A stretch of 64,000 nt of DNA, from NCBI RefSeq assembly GCF_001431405.1, contig NZ_LDJL01000001.1, forward strand, positions 62,001 through 126,000, in the 5' to 3' direction. Below the pieces are notes generated by a model. The model saw only the letters and a list, made by a program, of their open reading frames with translations. It did not search any database and was not told the origin of the DNA. This document shows, piece by piece, positions 12,365-20,727 of the stretch. Position numbers and translations under genes: made by a program. The stretch is from Pseudoxanthomonas dokdonensis. Lineage in GTDB: Bacteria; Pseudomonadota; Gammaproteobacteria; Xanthomonadales; Xanthomonadaceae. Position 1 is the first letter of the stretch; each line of letters begins with the position of its first letter.

Positions 12365-14431
12365 ATGTCATTTCCGCCGTCATCCTGTCGTCTGGCCATC
12401 GCCATTTCCATTGCCATCCTGCCGGTGATCCCGGCCAGGGCAGCGCCAACAGGGCAAGCCGCTACGCTGGACACGGTGGTGGTCACCGCCGCGCCGGTGT
12501 CGCCGCTGACCTTCGAACTGGATCCGCGGCAACCGCGGCAGCCGGTCCCCGCCAGTGACGGCGCCGATTACCTGAAGACCATTCCCGGCTTCAGCGCCGT
12601 GCGCAATGGCGGTACCAATGGCGATCCGGTACTGCGCGGGATGTTCGGTTCCCGCCTCAACCTGCTGAGCAACGACGGTGCCATGCCTGGCGCCTGTCCG
12701 GCGCGCATGGACAATCCACTGTCGTACGTATCACCGGAAACCTACGATCAGTTGATCGTCATCAAGGGCCCGCAGACCGTGTTGTGGGGTCCCGGCGCAT
12801 CGGCGGGCACGGTGCGCTTCCGGCGCGACACGCCGCATTTCGATCAAGCGGATGTGCAGACGCAGGGCAGCCTGCTGGGCGGTTCGCATGGACGCAGTGA
12901 CCAGGTCCTGGGGGCGACTGCCGGCAACCAGCACGGCTATCTGCGCTTCGATGGCAATCACTCGCGTGCCGACGACTACCGCGACGGTGACGGCAACCGG
13001 GTGCCGTCGGCGTGGGACAAGTGGAATACCGATGCCGCGCTGGGCTGGACTCCCGACGCCGATACCCTGCTCGAGGTCACCGCCGGTGCCGGCGACGGTG
13101 AGGCCCGCTATGCCGGCCGCGGCATGGACGGCTCGCAGTTCAAGCGCAGCAGCTACGGGCTGCGTTTCGAGAAGGGCAACATCGGACCGGTGCTGAAGGC
13201 GCTGCAGGCCAACGTGTATTACAACGACGCCGATCATGTGATGGACAACTACAGCCTGCGTGATCCCAATCCGATGAGCATGATGCCAATGCCGATGGCC
13301 GCCAACGTCGACCGGCGCACCCAGGGCGGCCGCCTGGCCGCGCAATGGCAGTGGACGCAGTTGTCCATCGATGCCGGCATCGACGGTCAGAACAGCCGCC
13401 ATCGCCAACGCAGTGCCAGCGAGCGCGGCAGCTATCGGCAGATGCCGTGGAGCACCGATGCCGAGTTCGACAATGTCGGCCTGTTCTCGGAAGCCACCTG
13501 GGCATTCAATCCGCTGCGACGACTGGTCACCGGTGCGCGGGTGGATCGCGCGCGCGTCACCGACAAACGCCAGACCATCGCGGGCATGGGGATGGGCATG
13601 CCGATGGCCAACCCCAGTGCCGGGCAGACGCGCGAAGAAACGCTGCCCAGTGGCTTCGTCCGCCTGGAACAGGATTCCACGGATGGTGCCATCAGTGGTT
13701 TCATCGGCGTTGGTCACAGCGAACGCATGCCCGACTACTGGGAATTGTTTTCGCCCGACCAGGGACCTGCGGATTCGGTCAATGCCTTCTCGGCGCTGCA
13801 ACCGGAAAAGACCACCCAGCTGGATGTGGGTGCGCAGTACCACAGCCCGAAACTTGACGCGTGGGTCTCGGCTTACGCTGGCCGGGTGCAGGACTTCATC
13901 CTGTTCCGCTACATGCCTGGCGGCATGATGGGACGCATGAGCAGCGACGACAACATCGATGCACGCATCCATGGCGGCGAAGCCGGCCTGCAGTACCGGC
14001 CAGCACAGAACTGGAAGCTGGAGGCGAGCATGTCCCAGGCCTGGGGTGAGAACCGTGACGAGGGCAGGCCGTTGCCGCAGATGCCGCCGCTGGAATCACG
14101 CATCAGCCTGGCCTACGACAATCAACGCTGGAATGCGGGCGCGCTGTTGCGGGTGGTCGCCGGCCAGTCACGGGTGGCCGTCGGTGAAGGCAACGTGGTC
14201 GGCAGCGATCTGGGCCCGAGCCCAGGGTTTGCCACCCTCGCCATCAACGGCGGTTATCGCTTCAACGACCACTGGTGGATCAGCGCGGGCATCGACAATC
14301 TGTTTGATCGCAACTACAGCGAGCATCTCAATCTGGCCGGCAACACCGACTTCGGCTACCCCGCCGATGCGGTACGCATCAACGAACCGGGACGCACCGG
14401 CTGGCTGAAACTCAACTTCAGCTATCAGTAA
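12365..14431 (+). CDS. TonB-dependent copper receptor (OprC/NosA family, TIGR01778)
   Basis: Outer-membrane copper receptor, 688 residues. It has a signal peptide ending near ARAAPTG, a TonB-box-like LDTVVVTAA, and a plug domain with GTNGDPVLRGMFGSRLNLLSND, then the GMPGACPARMDNPLSYVSP-type stretch and IKGPQTVLWGPGASAGTVRF characteristic of the copper-receptor subfamily. The 22-strand barrel ends in LKLNFSYQ, with an aromatic next to the C-terminus. Methionine clusters (MSMMPMPMA, MGMGMPM, YMPGGMMGRM) sit in predicted extracellular loops and plausibly coordinate Cu(I). The start at 12365 follows CTGGAG. An FNR-like box and a structured leader precede it. No copper chaperone or nos gene is nearby, so its role rests on the family assignment. 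Confidence 0.92.
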   Translation: MSFPPSSCRLAIAISIAILPVIPARAAPTGQAATLDTVVVTAAPVSPLTFELDPRQPRQPVPASDGADYLKTIPGFSAVRNGGTNGDPVLRGMFGSRLNLLSNDGAMPGACPARMDNPLSYVSPETYDQLIVIKGPQTVLWGPGASAGTVRFRRDTPHFDQADVQTQGSLLGGSHGRSDQVLGATAGNQHGYLRFDGNHSRADDYRDGDGNRVPSAWDKWNTDAALGWTPDADTLLEVTAGAGDGEARYAGRGMDGSQFKRSSYGLRFEKGNIGPVLKALQANVYYNDADHVMDNYSLRDPNPMSMMPMPMAANVDRRTQGGRLAAQWQWTQLSIDAGIDGQNSRHRQRSASERGSYRQMPWSTDAEFDNVGLFSEATWAFNPLRRLVTGARVDRARVTDKRQTIAGMGMGMPMANPSAGQTREETLPSGFVRLEQDSTDGAISGFIGVGHSERMPDYWELFSPDQGPADSVNAFSALQPEKTTQLDVGAQYHSPKLDAWVSAYAGRVQDFILFRYMPGGMMGRMSSDDNIDARIHGGEAGLQYRPAQNWKLEASMSQAWGENRDEGRPLPQMPPLESRISLAYDNQRWNAGALLRVVAGQSRVAVGEGNVVGSDLGPSPGFATLAINGGYRFNDHWWISAGIDNLFDRNYSEHLNLAGNTDFGYPADAVRINEPGRTGWLKLNFSYQ

Positions 14432-14501
14432 CCGCACACCTGCCGCCCTGTCCGCTACGCCTGCACCGGTGCCGGCTTGGATTCACCGGCGCAGTTCCGC
14501 G

Positions 14502-15242
14502 CTAGTAGCCTTGTTGCTGCAGCAGCGAGTGCAGGATGCGCAGATCCTCGTCATCCAGCATGTCGGTTTCGCTGCCGCGAAAATGGCGATGGAAGGCACG
14601 CACCGTCGCGGCGCGGTCATCCAGCGGATAGCCGATCACGCGCAGCGCATTCCACGGGTCAAACCCCGCCGGTGCCGACGGCGCATCGGCGGCCGGCCAG
14701 ATGCCGAAACCGGCCGCAGCCAGTTGCTGCCAGGGAAACCGCGGGCCGGGGTCCTGTTTGCGGGTCGGCGCGAAGTCGGCATGGGCGACGATCTGGGTTG
14801 GCGGGATGTTGTAGCGGTCGCACAGGTCGCGTAGCAATAGCAGCAGTGACTGGATCTGCGCCGGTGGGAATGCGGCTTCACCGTTGTTGTCCAGTTCGAT
14901 GCCGATCGAAGCCGAGTTGAGATCGGTGATGCTGCCCCAGCGTCCGGATCCGGCGTGCCAGGCGCGTTGCAGGTCATCGACCAGCTGATAGCGCTGGCCG
15001 TCACGACCGATCAGATAATGAGCGCTGACCTGACCACCGCTGTTGCGGGTACGCAAGGTGTCCAGGCTCTGTTGCACGCCGTCCTGTTCGGTGGCGTGGA
15101 TGACGATGATGATCGGCTGCCGCGCGTTGTAGTTGTCGGAAGGTACCCAGGTCGCCAGCGGATTGTGTTTGACCGCGGGCGCGCAGGCCGCCAGCAGGCA
15201 GGTCATCAACACGGTGCTTGCCAATCGAACCCTTCGCATCAT
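14502..15242 (-). CDS. N-acetylmuramoyl-L-alanine amidase, AmiD-type lipoprotein (amidase_2)
   Basis: Predicted outer-membrane-anchored murein amidase cleaving the MurNAc-L-Ala bond, 246 residues. Lipobox LAAC with Cys20 follows a short hydrophobic segment. The amidase_2 fold shows the zinc ligand H49 in IVIHATEQ, a second His in IVAHADFAP and the third-ligand region RKQDPGPRFPW. The fold also contains VSAHYLIGRDG, HAGSGRWGS and SIGIELDNNG. The C-terminal peptidoglycan-binding-like helical region resembles AmiD rather than cytosolic AmpD. Start: the first of two adjacent ATGs, placed 5 nt after GGAG. It could supply muropeptide-derived peptides to the scavenging locus at 31.7-44.5 kb, which is inference only. 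ubiB lies 27 nt upstream on the same strand. Confidence 0.9.
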   Translation of the reverse strand: MMRRVRLASTVLMTCLLAACAPAVKHNPLATWVPSDNYNARQPIIIVIHATEQDGVQQSLDTLRTRNSGGQVSAHYLIGRDGQRYQLVDDLQRAWHAGSGRWGSITDLNSASIGIELDNNGEAAFPPAQIQSLLLLLRDLCDRYNIPPTQIVAHADFAPTRKQDPGPRFPWQQLAAAGFGIWPAADAPSAPAGFDPWNALRVIGYPLDDRAATVRAFHRHFRGSETDMLDDEDLRILHSLLQQQGY

Positions 15243-15269
15243 CTTGTCTCCCTCATTTCCGGCGCGGCC

Positions 15270-16928
15270 TCAGCGCCGCGGCCATGCCGCCAGCAATGCC
15301 CACAGGCCACCGATGCCGGCAATCCACGCCGATGCCGGCACGGTGACGATGCGCGGCCCGCCAGCGTCCAGTCCGTACAGCACTGCCGCCACCAGCAGCA
15401 GGCCGACGCCCAGGATCGCCGCCACCACCCGCCGCTGCATGCCTTTCATGGTGTTGCTGAGCTCGGCCAGATCCCGTGATCGCATGCCCAGTTCGTGCTT
15501 GCCGTCGACCTGTTGCTTGAGCCAGGCGTGGACCAGCCGGGGCATGTCCGGCGCGTGGGTCATGATTTCCGGCAGGCGTTTGCCGATTTCATGCAGCGCG
15601 CGCTGCGGGCTGTAGCGCTCGGCCAGGATCCGCTCCAGCACCGGCCGTGCCACCGCCCAGATATCCAACTGCGGATCCAGCTGGCGACCGACCCCTTCGA
15701 TGTTGAGCAGGGTCTTCTGCAGCAGGATCAATTGCGGTTGCAGGGTCAGCTGGTAGCGCTGGGCGACCCGGAACAGTTTCAGCAGTACTTCGGCCAGCGA
15801 AATCTCCGACAGCGGCCGGGTGAAGTACGGCTCGCAGACCGACCGCGCCGCGGCCTCCAGCTCATCGATGCGCACGTTGGCCGGCATCCAGCCCGCTTCC
15901 ACGTGCAGCTCGGCGATGCGGCGGTAGTCCTTGTTGAAGATGGCCATGAAATTCTCGGCCAGGTAGTACTGATCCTCGCGCGACAACTGGCCGGTGATGC
16001 CGAAGTCCAGGGCGATGAAGCGCGGATTGCGCTTGCGCGCCGGATCGGTGTCGACCCAGATGTTGCCGGCGTGGGCATCGGCATGGAAGAAGTTGTCGCG
16101 GAATACCTGGGTGTAGAACACCCGCACGCCCTTGGCCGCCAGCGCACGGCGATCGATTCCGGCGGCGTCCAGTGCGGCGACGTCGTCGGAAGGAATGCCG
16201 TGCACGCGCTCCATCGTCAGCGCGCGTTCGGCGCTGTGCGACCAGATGATTTCCGGCACGTAGAGGTCGTCCGAATCCTGCCAGAAACGCCGCATCACGC
16301 TGGCGTTGGCGCCCTCGCGCTGCAGATCCAGTTCCGCGGCCAGGGTCGATTTGATCTCGGCGACGATTTCGCGCGGGCGGATCTTGTCGGCATTGGGATG
16401 GGCACGATCAACCAGTGCCGCCACCGATCCCAGCAGCGAAATGTCGCCGGCAATCTGCTCTTCGATATGCGGGCGCAACACCTTGACCACCACCTCGCGG
16501 CCATCGTGCAGGGTCGCCGCATGCACCTGCGCGATCGATGCCGACGCCAGCGGCGTGGTGTCGAAGCTGGCGAAGGCCTGCTGGATCGGCAGCGCCAGTG
16601 CTTCTTCGACGATCGCCTGCGCGCGGTCGCCGTCGAACGGCTTGACCCGGTCCTGCAGCTGGGCCAGTTCTTCGGCCACGTCAGCCGGTATCAGATCACG
16701 CCGGGTCGACAGGATCTGCCCGAACTTGACGAAGATCGGGCCCAGTTCCTGCAGCGCCAGGCGCAGCCGTGCACCGCGCGACTGCGCGGCGATTTCCGGC
16801 GACGCGCTGGGAACGAACGGCCGCGCCAGTTTCAGCCAGCGTTCGGCGGGGGTGCCATCGAGCAGATCGTCCAGTCGATAGCGCAGCAGCACGCGGCCAA
16901 TCTTGCTGGCGCGAAACGCGGCCTTCAT
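15270..16928 (-). CDS. ubiB: Ubiquinone biosynthesis ATPase/kinase-like protein UbiB
   Basis: Membrane-associated ADCK/Coq8-family ATPase needed for coenzyme Q biosynthesis, 552 residues. The family-specific KxGQ motif is K68-F-G-Q71 within [16 protein letters not shown], and the alanine-rich nucleotide loop appears as [13 protein letters not shown]. Further kinase-like elements are [22 protein letters not shown] (catalytic loop) and [10 protein letters not shown] (DFG). Two C-terminal hydrophobic helices ([17 protein letters not shown] and [16 protein letters not shown]) anchor it in the inner membrane. The ATG overlaps the ubiJ stop by 4 nt (ATGA), the normal ubiJ-ubiB coupling. ubiE, which usually precedes ubiJ, is not adjacent here. 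Confidence 0.96.
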   Translation of the reverse strand: MKAAFRASKIGRVLLRYRLDDLLDGTPAERWLKLARPFVPSASPEIAAQSRGARLRLALQELGPIFVKFGQILSTRRDLIPADVAEELAQLQDRVKPFDGDRAQAIVEEALALPIQQAFASFDTTPLASASIAQVHAATLHDGREVVVKVLRPHIEEQIAGDISLLGSVAALVDRAHPNADKIRPREIVAEIKSTLAAELDLQREGANASVMRRFWQDSDDLYVPEIIWSHSAERALTMERVHGIPSDDVAALDAAGIDRRALAAKGVRVFYTQVFRDNFFHADAHAGNIWVDTDPARKRNPRFIALDFGITGQLSREDQYYLAENFMAIFNKDYRRIAELHVEAGWMPANVRIDELEAAARSVCEPYFTRPLSEISLAEVLLKLFRVAQRYQLTLQPQLILLQKTLLNIEGVGRQLDPQLDIWAVARPVLERILAERYSPQRALHEIGKRLPEIMTHAPDMPRLVHAWLKQQVDGKHELGMRSRDLAELSNTMKGMQRRVVAAILGVGLLLVAAVLYGLDAGGPRIVTVPASAWIAGIGGLWALLAAWPRR

Positions 16929-17569
16929 GCGCCACCGCCCGCGTTGCGCTGCGACAATCGGCGCACCCGCGCCTGCAGCCGCTCGACATCGTCGCGCAGC
17001 ACGTCGACATCGTCGTGGAAGGCATTGAGCTCGGCACGACCGACCACGTCGCGTGACTCTTCGGTCAGGTATTCGGCGGTGGTCTGGGCCAGATTGCCGG
17101 CACCACTGCGCAGTTGCCCGAATCCGTCACGCACGGCGTTGGCAATCTGTACTCCCAGCACATCACCGAACACGCCGGTAAAGGGCAGCTGCCAGTCGGG
17201 ATCGAAACGCTGGGCCAGGGTCTGCAGGCGACGCGCCAGTTCGGCATCGCCGGCGACCCGCACCTTGCCCACCGGTGCGGCGTTGTCGCGGCGGAACAAC
17301 GGCAACTGCCCGAGCAGGCCGCCGAGCGTGCTCTTGACCGACAGGTCGGCTTCGTTGATTTCGCTGGCCGGACCGACCTGCAGGCGGCCTTCGCCGACGC
17401 TGATCTCCATCGCCAGCGGCGGCGATTCGACTACCAGCTGGATCCGCCGGCCTTCCAGCGAGCGCAGCGCCGCGCCGGTATCCGGGTCCAGTGCCAGGGC
17501 ACGGTTGAGTGCGGTTTCCAGCGCGCGGCCGGCAATGGGTTTGAGGACATCAAAGGGGGACGTGGGCAT
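16925..17569 (-). CDS. ubiJ: Ubiquinone biosynthesis accessory factor UbiJ (SCP2 domain)
   Basis: Lipid-binding accessory factor of the soluble Ubi complex, 214 residues. The N-terminal part (about residues 10-120) is an SCP2/sterol-carrier fold: [34 protein letters not shown], then the [20 protein letters not shown] stretch typical of UbiJ. The C-terminal third is predicted coiled coil ([20 protein letters not shown]), also normal for the family. Its stop overlaps the ubiB ATG. The start at 17569 (MPTSPFDVL) fits the family length. The gene upstream is the unrelated DUF1328 mini-protein, separated by a strong hairpin, so the ubi operon probably begins here with its promoter in 17570-17606. 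Confidence 0.9.
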   Translation of the reverse strand: MPTSPFDVLKPIAGRALETALNRALALDPDTGAALRSLEGRRIQLVVESPPLAMEISVGEGRLQVGPASEINEADLSVKSTLGGLLGQLPLFRRDNAAPVGKVRVAGDAELARRLQTLAQRFDPDWQLPFTGVFGDVLGVQIANAVRDGFGQLRSGAGNLAQTTAEYLTEESRDVVGRAELNAFHDDVDVLRDDVERLQARVRRLSQRNAGGGA

Positions 17570-17606
17570 GCCGCCATTCTACCCGCCCGTTCGCAGGTGG
17601 TTGACA

Positions 17607-17639
17607 TGACAAGGCCCGGAGCGGGCCCGGGCCTTGTCA
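17607..17639 (-). terminator. Hairpin downstream of the DUF1328 gene
   Basis: Perfect 12-bp stem (TGACAAGGCCCG at 17607-17618 with its complement at 17628-17639) and a 9-nt loop, 39 nt past the DUF1328 stop. There is no U-tract on either strand, so it may be a weak or factor-assisted terminator. Confidence 0.5.
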
Positions 17640-17678
17640 CGGTCGTACCTGCGCGCGCCTGTCAGGCGCACGCTCGGG

Positions 17679-17837
17679 TCAGACCCGGCGACCGCGCAGC
17701 ATCGACACGATGGCCAAGATCAGGAATACGACAAACAGGATCCAGGCGATATTGGTGGCGGCGCCAGCAATACCACTGAAGCCGAGGACGGCAGCAATCA
17801 GTGCGATGACGAAAAAAACGATGGCGTAATGCAGCAT
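17679..17837 (-). CDS. DUF1328 (YtjA, UPF0391) small membrane protein
   Basis: 52-residue inner-membrane protein of unknown function. It has two hydrophobic helices, [20 protein letters not shown] and an [18 protein letters not shown] stretch, joined by a SGIAGAATN turn, and the basic tail RGRRV. This two-helix pattern with GFGGIAGxAxxIAxxLF-like spacing is diagnostic of the family. GGAGAA precedes the ATG at 17837. Members are often stress-induced, but nothing here shows the regulator. It is too short for most gene callers but clear at the protein level. Confidence 0.92.
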   Translation of the reverse strand: MLHYAIVFFVIALIAAVLGFSGIAGAATNIAWILFVVFLILAIVSMLRGRRV

Positions 17838-17902
17838 GGCGACTTCTCCATTGGTCATGCCGGGATGGCGTGGCGACCACTGTCGGAAATCGCAAGTTGA
17901 GT

Positions 17903-18910
17903 TCAGGTGATGACAGGCGTTTGCGCCAGCGATTCCTTCAGCTTGGTGATGCCGGCGTCAAACGAGACCCTGGGCTGGTAGCCGAAATCACGCGTTGCAG
18001 GCGTCATGTCGTACCAGTGGGAGGTACTGAGCTGTTCGGCGAGGAACCGCGTCATCGGTGGTTCGCCCTTCAGCGGCAGCCATTTCCACAGCGTTTCGCA
18101 GACGGCGCCAATCCGGTAGGCGGTCTTGAACGACAGGTGCTTGTCGACCGCCGGTGCACCGGCAGCGGCCAGCAACGCATTCAGCAGCTCATCCATGCGC
18201 TTGGGCTCGCCATTGGATATGAAGTACGCCTTGCCGGCGCAGGCAGCGCCGACCCGCAGATGGGTCAGCGCATCGAAGTGCGCCTGTGCGGCGTTGTCGA
18301 TATAGGTGGTGTCGACCAGGTTGCTGCCGTCACCGACGATGCGCAGGCGGCCGGCACGTGCACGCGCGACCAGCCGCGGCAGGATCTGCTGGTCGCCCGG
18401 GCCCCAGATCAATCGTGGACGCAGGGCGATCGTCGCCAGCTCGTTGTCGTTGGCCGCCAACACCGCTTGTTCGGCAAGCATCTTGGTGGTTGCGTATGGC
18501 GCTTTGAAGCCTTCGCCATACGGCACGCTGTCGGCGCGGCCGCCTTCGACCGGATGGGTGGCGCGATGGGTCACGCTGGGCGTTGAGGTGTAGACCAGGC
18601 TTGGTACGCGTTGCAGTCGACACGCCGACAATACGTTCTGGGTGCCAACCACGTTGGCCAGGTAGTAGCTCTTGTAGCTGCCCCAGGCACCGGCCTTGGC
18701 GGCGTTGTGGAAGATCGCGTCGACGCCGCTGGCGGCATGTACCACCGCATGTTCGTCGGCCAGATCGCCCTGCACCTGGCCCACGCCAAGCCGCGCCAGT
18801 GCCGGATAGTGGCCGCGATTGAAGCTGATGACCTGGTGCCCGCGCTGCAACAGGCCCCGGCACAAGGCCTGGCCGAGGAAACCGCCACCGCCGGTGACCA
18901 GTATCTTCAT
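17903..18910 (-). CDS. oleD: OleD: 2-alkyl-3-oxoalkanoate reductase
   Basis: NADPH-dependent extended-SDR enzyme that reduces the 2-alkyl-3-ketoacid made by OleA to the 2-alkyl-3-hydroxyacid used by OleC, 335 residues. The Rossmann motif GGGGFLG is at residues 7-13, the catalytic motif appears as YATTK with an upstream serine in YTSTPSV, and [10 protein letters not shown] follows the OleD consensus. Start at 18910 (MKILVTGG), because its ATG overlaps the oleC stop by 4 nt (ATGA); an in-frame ATG 10 codons upstream lies inside oleC. It is the last gene of the minus-strand oleC-oleD pair. OleB, OleC and OleD form a multienzyme assembly in Xanthomonas. Confidence 0.94.
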   Translation of the reverse strand: MKILVTGGGGFLGQALCRGLLQRGHQVISFNRGHYPALARLGVGQVQGDLADEHAVVHAASGVDAIFHNAAKAGAWGSYKSYYLANVVGTQNVLSACRLQRVPSLVYTSTPSVTHRATHPVEGGRADSVPYGEGFKAPYATTKMLAEQAVLAANDNELATIALRPRLIWGPGDQQILPRLVARARAGRLRIVGDGSNLVDTTYIDNAAQAHFDALTHLRVGAACAGKAYFISNGEPKRMDELLNALLAAAGAPAVDKHLSFKTAYRIGAVCETLWKWLPLKGEPPMTRFLAEQLSTSHWYDMTPATRDFGYQPRVSFDAGITKLKESLAQTPVIT

Positions 18911-20574
18911 GCGTTCCTGCCCAGTTGCGCGGCCGCCCACACGGCCAGTTTCTCACGGCCAATCTTGGCGTTGTGGCGGATATCGACCGGGAACCCGGGA
19001 TGGCGCAGGAAGTGCTGGATATGCGCGGCCGGCGCATGCCCGGCAGCGATCCCGCGCACCGCGGCCAGCGCCTGTGCGTGCTGCGCGCGTGCCACGCCCG
19101 GCTGCAGTTCGTAGCACAGCACCGGCACCTGCTGGCCCCACGGCCCGACCCCGACCAGCGCGCTGCGCCGGATCAGCGGATGGGCATTGAACACCGGTTC
19201 GATGCGCTCGGTGTACATCGGCCCATGGCGGGTTTCCAGACGCTGGGTCTTGCGCCCGCAGAACCAGAGCCGGCCGTGCTCATCGAAATAACCGACATCG
19301 CCCATCCGATGCACCACCCGCTGGCTGCCATCGGCCAGACGTTCGCTGATCTTGGCGGCGCGGGTGGCTTCATCCCGGTTGAAGTAGCAGTCGGTGGCGG
19401 TTGGTCCAGCCACGGTGATCTCGCCGACTTCGCCGGCTGGCAACGGCAGCGCCTGAGACCAGTCGCTGATCGGCTGGTCGTCGATGGCGATGATGCGCAC
19501 CTCGTTGGCCGGCACCGGATGGCCGACGCAGGTACCCGCCCCGGCTTCGGTAGCCGCGCGCGTGCCCTGCAGTTCATTGCCTTCGATCACCGCCACCGGC
19601 AGGCATTCGGTCGCCCCGTACGGGGTCCAGAACCTGGCCCCGGCCGGCAGCAGCGCGCGAATTCCCTCGACCACCTCCGGCGGCACCGGCGCCCCGGCCG
19701 AGGTCACCTGGCGGATGCCTTCAAGCGGTTGGCCATGCTCGGCCAGCACCCGCATCAGTGCCGGTGAGCCGAACAACTGGGTGACCCCGAAACGGGCGAT
19801 CGCCGCGTGCAGCTTGCGCGGGTCGGCCTGCGCCGGCCGGGTCGGATCCATGTCCGGAATCACCGAGGTCAGCCCCAGCGCCGGATCGAACAACGCAAAC
19901 GGCGGGAAGGTCGGCAGATCGACGCCACCGGGCTGCATGTCGAAGGCTTCGCGCAGCAGCGCGATCTGGGCGACGAAATGCCGATGCCGGTAGACCACGC
20001 CCTTGGGTACGCCGGTCGATCCACTGGTGAACAGGATGGCGGCGATGTCCTCGGCTGCGGTCGCGGCCAGTTGGGTGCCGCTGGCGGGCTGCGTCGCGCC
20101 GGCCTGTTCACCGGCCTGTTCGACCTGGACCAGGGTGCTGCCGCCCCAACCCAACCGCCGGCCAACGGTGATCAGGATGCCTGCGCTCGGCGCCCAGCCC
20201 AGCAGCTTGCGCGCCGCATGCGCCAGCGGAATACCGATGAACGCTTCCGGCTGGGCCTCGTCCAGGCATTGTTTCAGTGCCCGTTTGTCGATGCCCGGGT
20301 CAACCAGCACCGGCACCGCGCCGGCCTTGAACAGGGCGAACATCAACAGGAAGAACTCCGGCGACGGCCGCACCATCACCACCGTGCGGGTACCGCGCGC
20401 CACGCCCTGCAACGCAAGCCCGGCGGCGATGGCGTTGCTGCGGCGTTCCAGTTCGGCGTAACTCAGGCCGGGGGTGTAGCGTCCTTTGTCGTCAGGGCAG
20501 TGGATGGCGATCTGGCCGGGGCGCTCGGCGGCCAGATCCGGCAGCACCGCCGCGATATTGCAAATGTCGGTCAT
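18907..20574 (-). CDS. oleC: OleC: beta-lactone synthetase (acyl-AMP ligase superfamily)
   Basis: ANL-superfamily enzyme converting the 2-alkyl-3-hydroxyacid to a cis-beta-lactone using ATP, 555 residues. The adenylation P-loop [13 protein letters not shown] is present, as are the YGATE motif ([12 protein letters not shown]), the hinge-region [17 protein letters not shown] and the C-terminal [13 protein letters not shown] with the catalytic-type lysine. The N-terminus [19 protein letters not shown] matches the family. AAAGGTGA lies about 10 nt before the start. It is coupled to oleD through the overlapping stop/start. Upstream, the sulfatase gene ends in a strong terminator at 20674-20704, so oleC-oleD should have its own promoter within the roughly 100 nt of 20575-20673, where I see no convincing -35/-10 pair. 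Confidence 0.94.
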   Translation of the reverse strand: MTDICNIAAVLPDLAAERPGQIAIHCPDDKGRYTPGLSYAELERRSNAIAAGLALQGVARGTRTVVMVRPSPEFFLLMFALFKAGAVPVLVDPGIDKRALKQCLDEAQPEAFIGIPLAHAARKLLGWAPSAGILITVGRRLGWGGSTLVQVEQAGEQAGATQPASGTQLAATAAEDIAAILFTSGSTGVPKGVVYRHRHFVAQIALLREAFDMQPGGVDLPTFPPFALFDPALGLTSVIPDMDPTRPAQADPRKLHAAIARFGVTQLFGSPALMRVLAEHGQPLEGIRQVTSAGAPVPPEVVEGIRALLPAGARFWTPYGATECLPVAVIEGNELQGTRAATEAGAGTCVGHPVPANEVRIIAIDDQPISDWSQALPLPAGEVGEITVAGPTATDCYFNRDEATRAAKISERLADGSQRVVHRMGDVGYFDEHGRLWFCGRKTQRLETRHGPMYTERIEPVFNAHPLIRRSALVGVGPWGQQVPVLCYELQPGVARAQHAQALAAVRGIAAGHAPAAHIQHFLRHPGFPVDIRHNAKIGREKLAVWAAAQLGRNA

Positions 20575-20673
20575 GCCCCATTGTCACCTTTCACGGCGCT
20601 TGCGTCAGCCTGAACCGTCGATTCAATCGGCCAAGGCCCGGTTTCTTGACCTCGATCACTCCCGCATGGACGT

Positions 20674-20704
20674 AAAAAAAAGCGGCCGCACGAGGCGGCC
20701 GCTT
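20674..20704 (-). terminator. Rho-independent terminator of the sulfatase gene
   Basis: On the minus strand a GC-rich stem (AAGCGGCCGC and its complement, 5-nt loop) is followed by an uninterrupted run of eight U, 24 nt after the sulfatase stop. This is the clearest intrinsic terminator in the window. Confidence 0.92.
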
Positions 20705-20727
20705 CTTTCCAGAGGGCGGTGCAGCGC

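Noticed and set aside
15270-17569. Broken ubiE-ubiJ-ubiB operon
   Set aside because: ubiJ and ubiB are intact; ubiE may simply be encoded elsewhere, so there is no sign of damage.
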